Shown here: positions 63,484 to 64,000 of the stretch, piece by piece
Layout: every line of letters begins with the position of its first letter
How positions within the stretch are numbered: position 1 is the stretch's first letter
From: Bedellia somnulentella
Taxonomy: Eukaryota; Arthropoda; Insecta; Lepidoptera; Bedelliidae
Assembly (NCBI GenBank): GCA_963576735.1
Contig: OY755198.1
Location: forward strand, 8,494,001-8,558,000
Length of the DNA: 64,000 nt
Direction of reading: 5' to 3'
Notes under the pieces: model-generated
What the model was told of the DNA's origin: nothing
Database searches by the model: none
The model's input: only the letters and a program-made list of their open reading frames with translations
Made by a program: the position numbers and the translations under genes

Positions 63484-63896
63484 GGAGCGTTCAAGTATTA
63501 CGTAATGCAATTTTTGAAGATTTTTGACCCCCCTCCCCCCACTGTAACGCTCCGTAACGTTTTTCTGTACCCCCCCACCCCCCACTCTAAAGGTTACGTA
63601 ACACTCAAGTCATCATTTTTACCCTGAAGTCGCAAAAAGTTGTTATAGTTTTTATCCTTCGTATAGTTTTAATTGCCTTATAATAAAACAAGAGATTTTT
63701 AATTCGCAACACCTGCGTATTTTGTTTATTTTTTTATAAATTTGAGTTTTATTTCCCTATTTTTTTATGTAGAAAAAGAAATAATGTTACGTAACGTGTT
63801 GTAAGAAGGACTCCCTCCCGCCCGTGTAACGCATCGTAACGTTTTACGAGACCCCCCCGCCCCCCCAAATTGCGTTACGTAATACTTGAACGCTCC
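63484..63896. mobile_element. MITE with CTTTG target duplication
   Basis: Inverted ends GGAGCGTTCAAGTATTACGT (and a few more bases) enclose 413 bp. CTTTG flanks both sides (63479-63483 and 63897-63901). The inner part carries repeated TTACGTAA and C-runs (CCCCCC). No coding capacity. The superfamily is not assigned. Confidence 0.75.
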
Positions 63897-63901
63897 CTTT
63901 G

Positions 63902-64000
63902 ACTATGAACACTATAGACAGAGCGATGTTACGTCATCCATTTTAAAAAGAGAAGCCCTTATTTAAGTTCTTATATGTTAAAAAGAGACACAAATCTTTA
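63902..64000. other. Right edge, nothing recognised
   Basis: A hundred bases of mixed AT-rich sequence with no feature that can be supported. Confidence 0.4.

Noticed and set aside
1..64000. CRISPR arrays, bacterial operons or an integrated virus
   Set aside because: No spaced repeats or prokaryotic gene packing, and no envelope or capsid gene was seen. The FP-like and YqaJ-like domains are accounted for by a LINE ORF1 and an ISL2EU transposon.

Overview
The window looks like a transposon-dense stretch of an insect chromosome, most probably from a moth or butterfly (Lepidoptera). The grounds are an AT-rich base composition, a ZAD-C2H2 zinc-finger gene (a class expanded in insects), repeats opening with an ACTAGCTGTGCCCGCGACTT-type sequence that I associate with Lepidoptera, an RTE-type LINE with a partner SINE, and a LINE ORF1 whose C-terminal domain resembles the baculovirus FP family. 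Genes are spliced with GT-AG introns. I see no prokaryotic features, no CRISPR array and no intact tRNA or rRNA gene. Only one gene reads as a plausible ordinary host gene (the ZAD zinc-finger gene, 39750-44251). Almost everything else is mobile DNA or its remains.

Layout. 1-2592 (minus): a long ORF running off the left edge, with a transposase-like D...D...E/D arrangement and a likely spliced 5' leader. 4667-9990 and 9991-13406: two head-to-tail copies of a 5.3-kb unit; the second breaks off, and matching pieces return at 50581-52370 and 52371-57283. The unit is itself a mosaic of SINEs, MITEs and a hairpin element; a piggyBac-like MITE sits in only one copy. 14010-37167: a PIF-Harbinger transposon blown apart by later insertions, bounded by matching terminal inverted repeats and TTA duplications. 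Inside it lie a CR1/L2-like LINE (minus), an intact I-like LINE with a 13-bp target duplication (plus), a complete ISL2EU-type transposon with a THAP-DDE transposase and a SWIM-YqaJ nuclease gene, and a 4.9-kb inverted-repeat composite. The Harbinger's two genes (MADF-BESS on plus, transposase on minus) have interdigitated exons. 37254-38030: a miniature LTR element (TRIM). 38031-39345: SINE and LINE scraps. 39750-44251: the ZAD-C2H2 gene, whose third intron holds an intact mariner. 44626-45563: a near-perfect 0.94-kb palindrome. 45572-50550 (minus): a Copia element with nearly identical LTRs, disabled by two stop codons and a LINE insertion. 57284-59612: degenerate fragments. 60003-63420: an RTE-type LINE with an intact 1039-aa ORF. 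63484-63896: a MITE.

How the parts work together. The I-like LINE, the RTE LINE, the mariner and the ISL2EU element have open coding regions and could supply enzymes in trans. The repeated SINE family shares both its 5' and 3' ends with the RTE LINE, so the LINE is its likely driver. Target duplications, nesting order and empty sites in sister copies allow relative dating: SINE before mariner; SINE before the AATT MITE; 5.3-kb unit before the piggyBac MITE; Harbinger before its internal insertions. Calls rest on reading the sequence and on knowledge of protein families; no database search was run.
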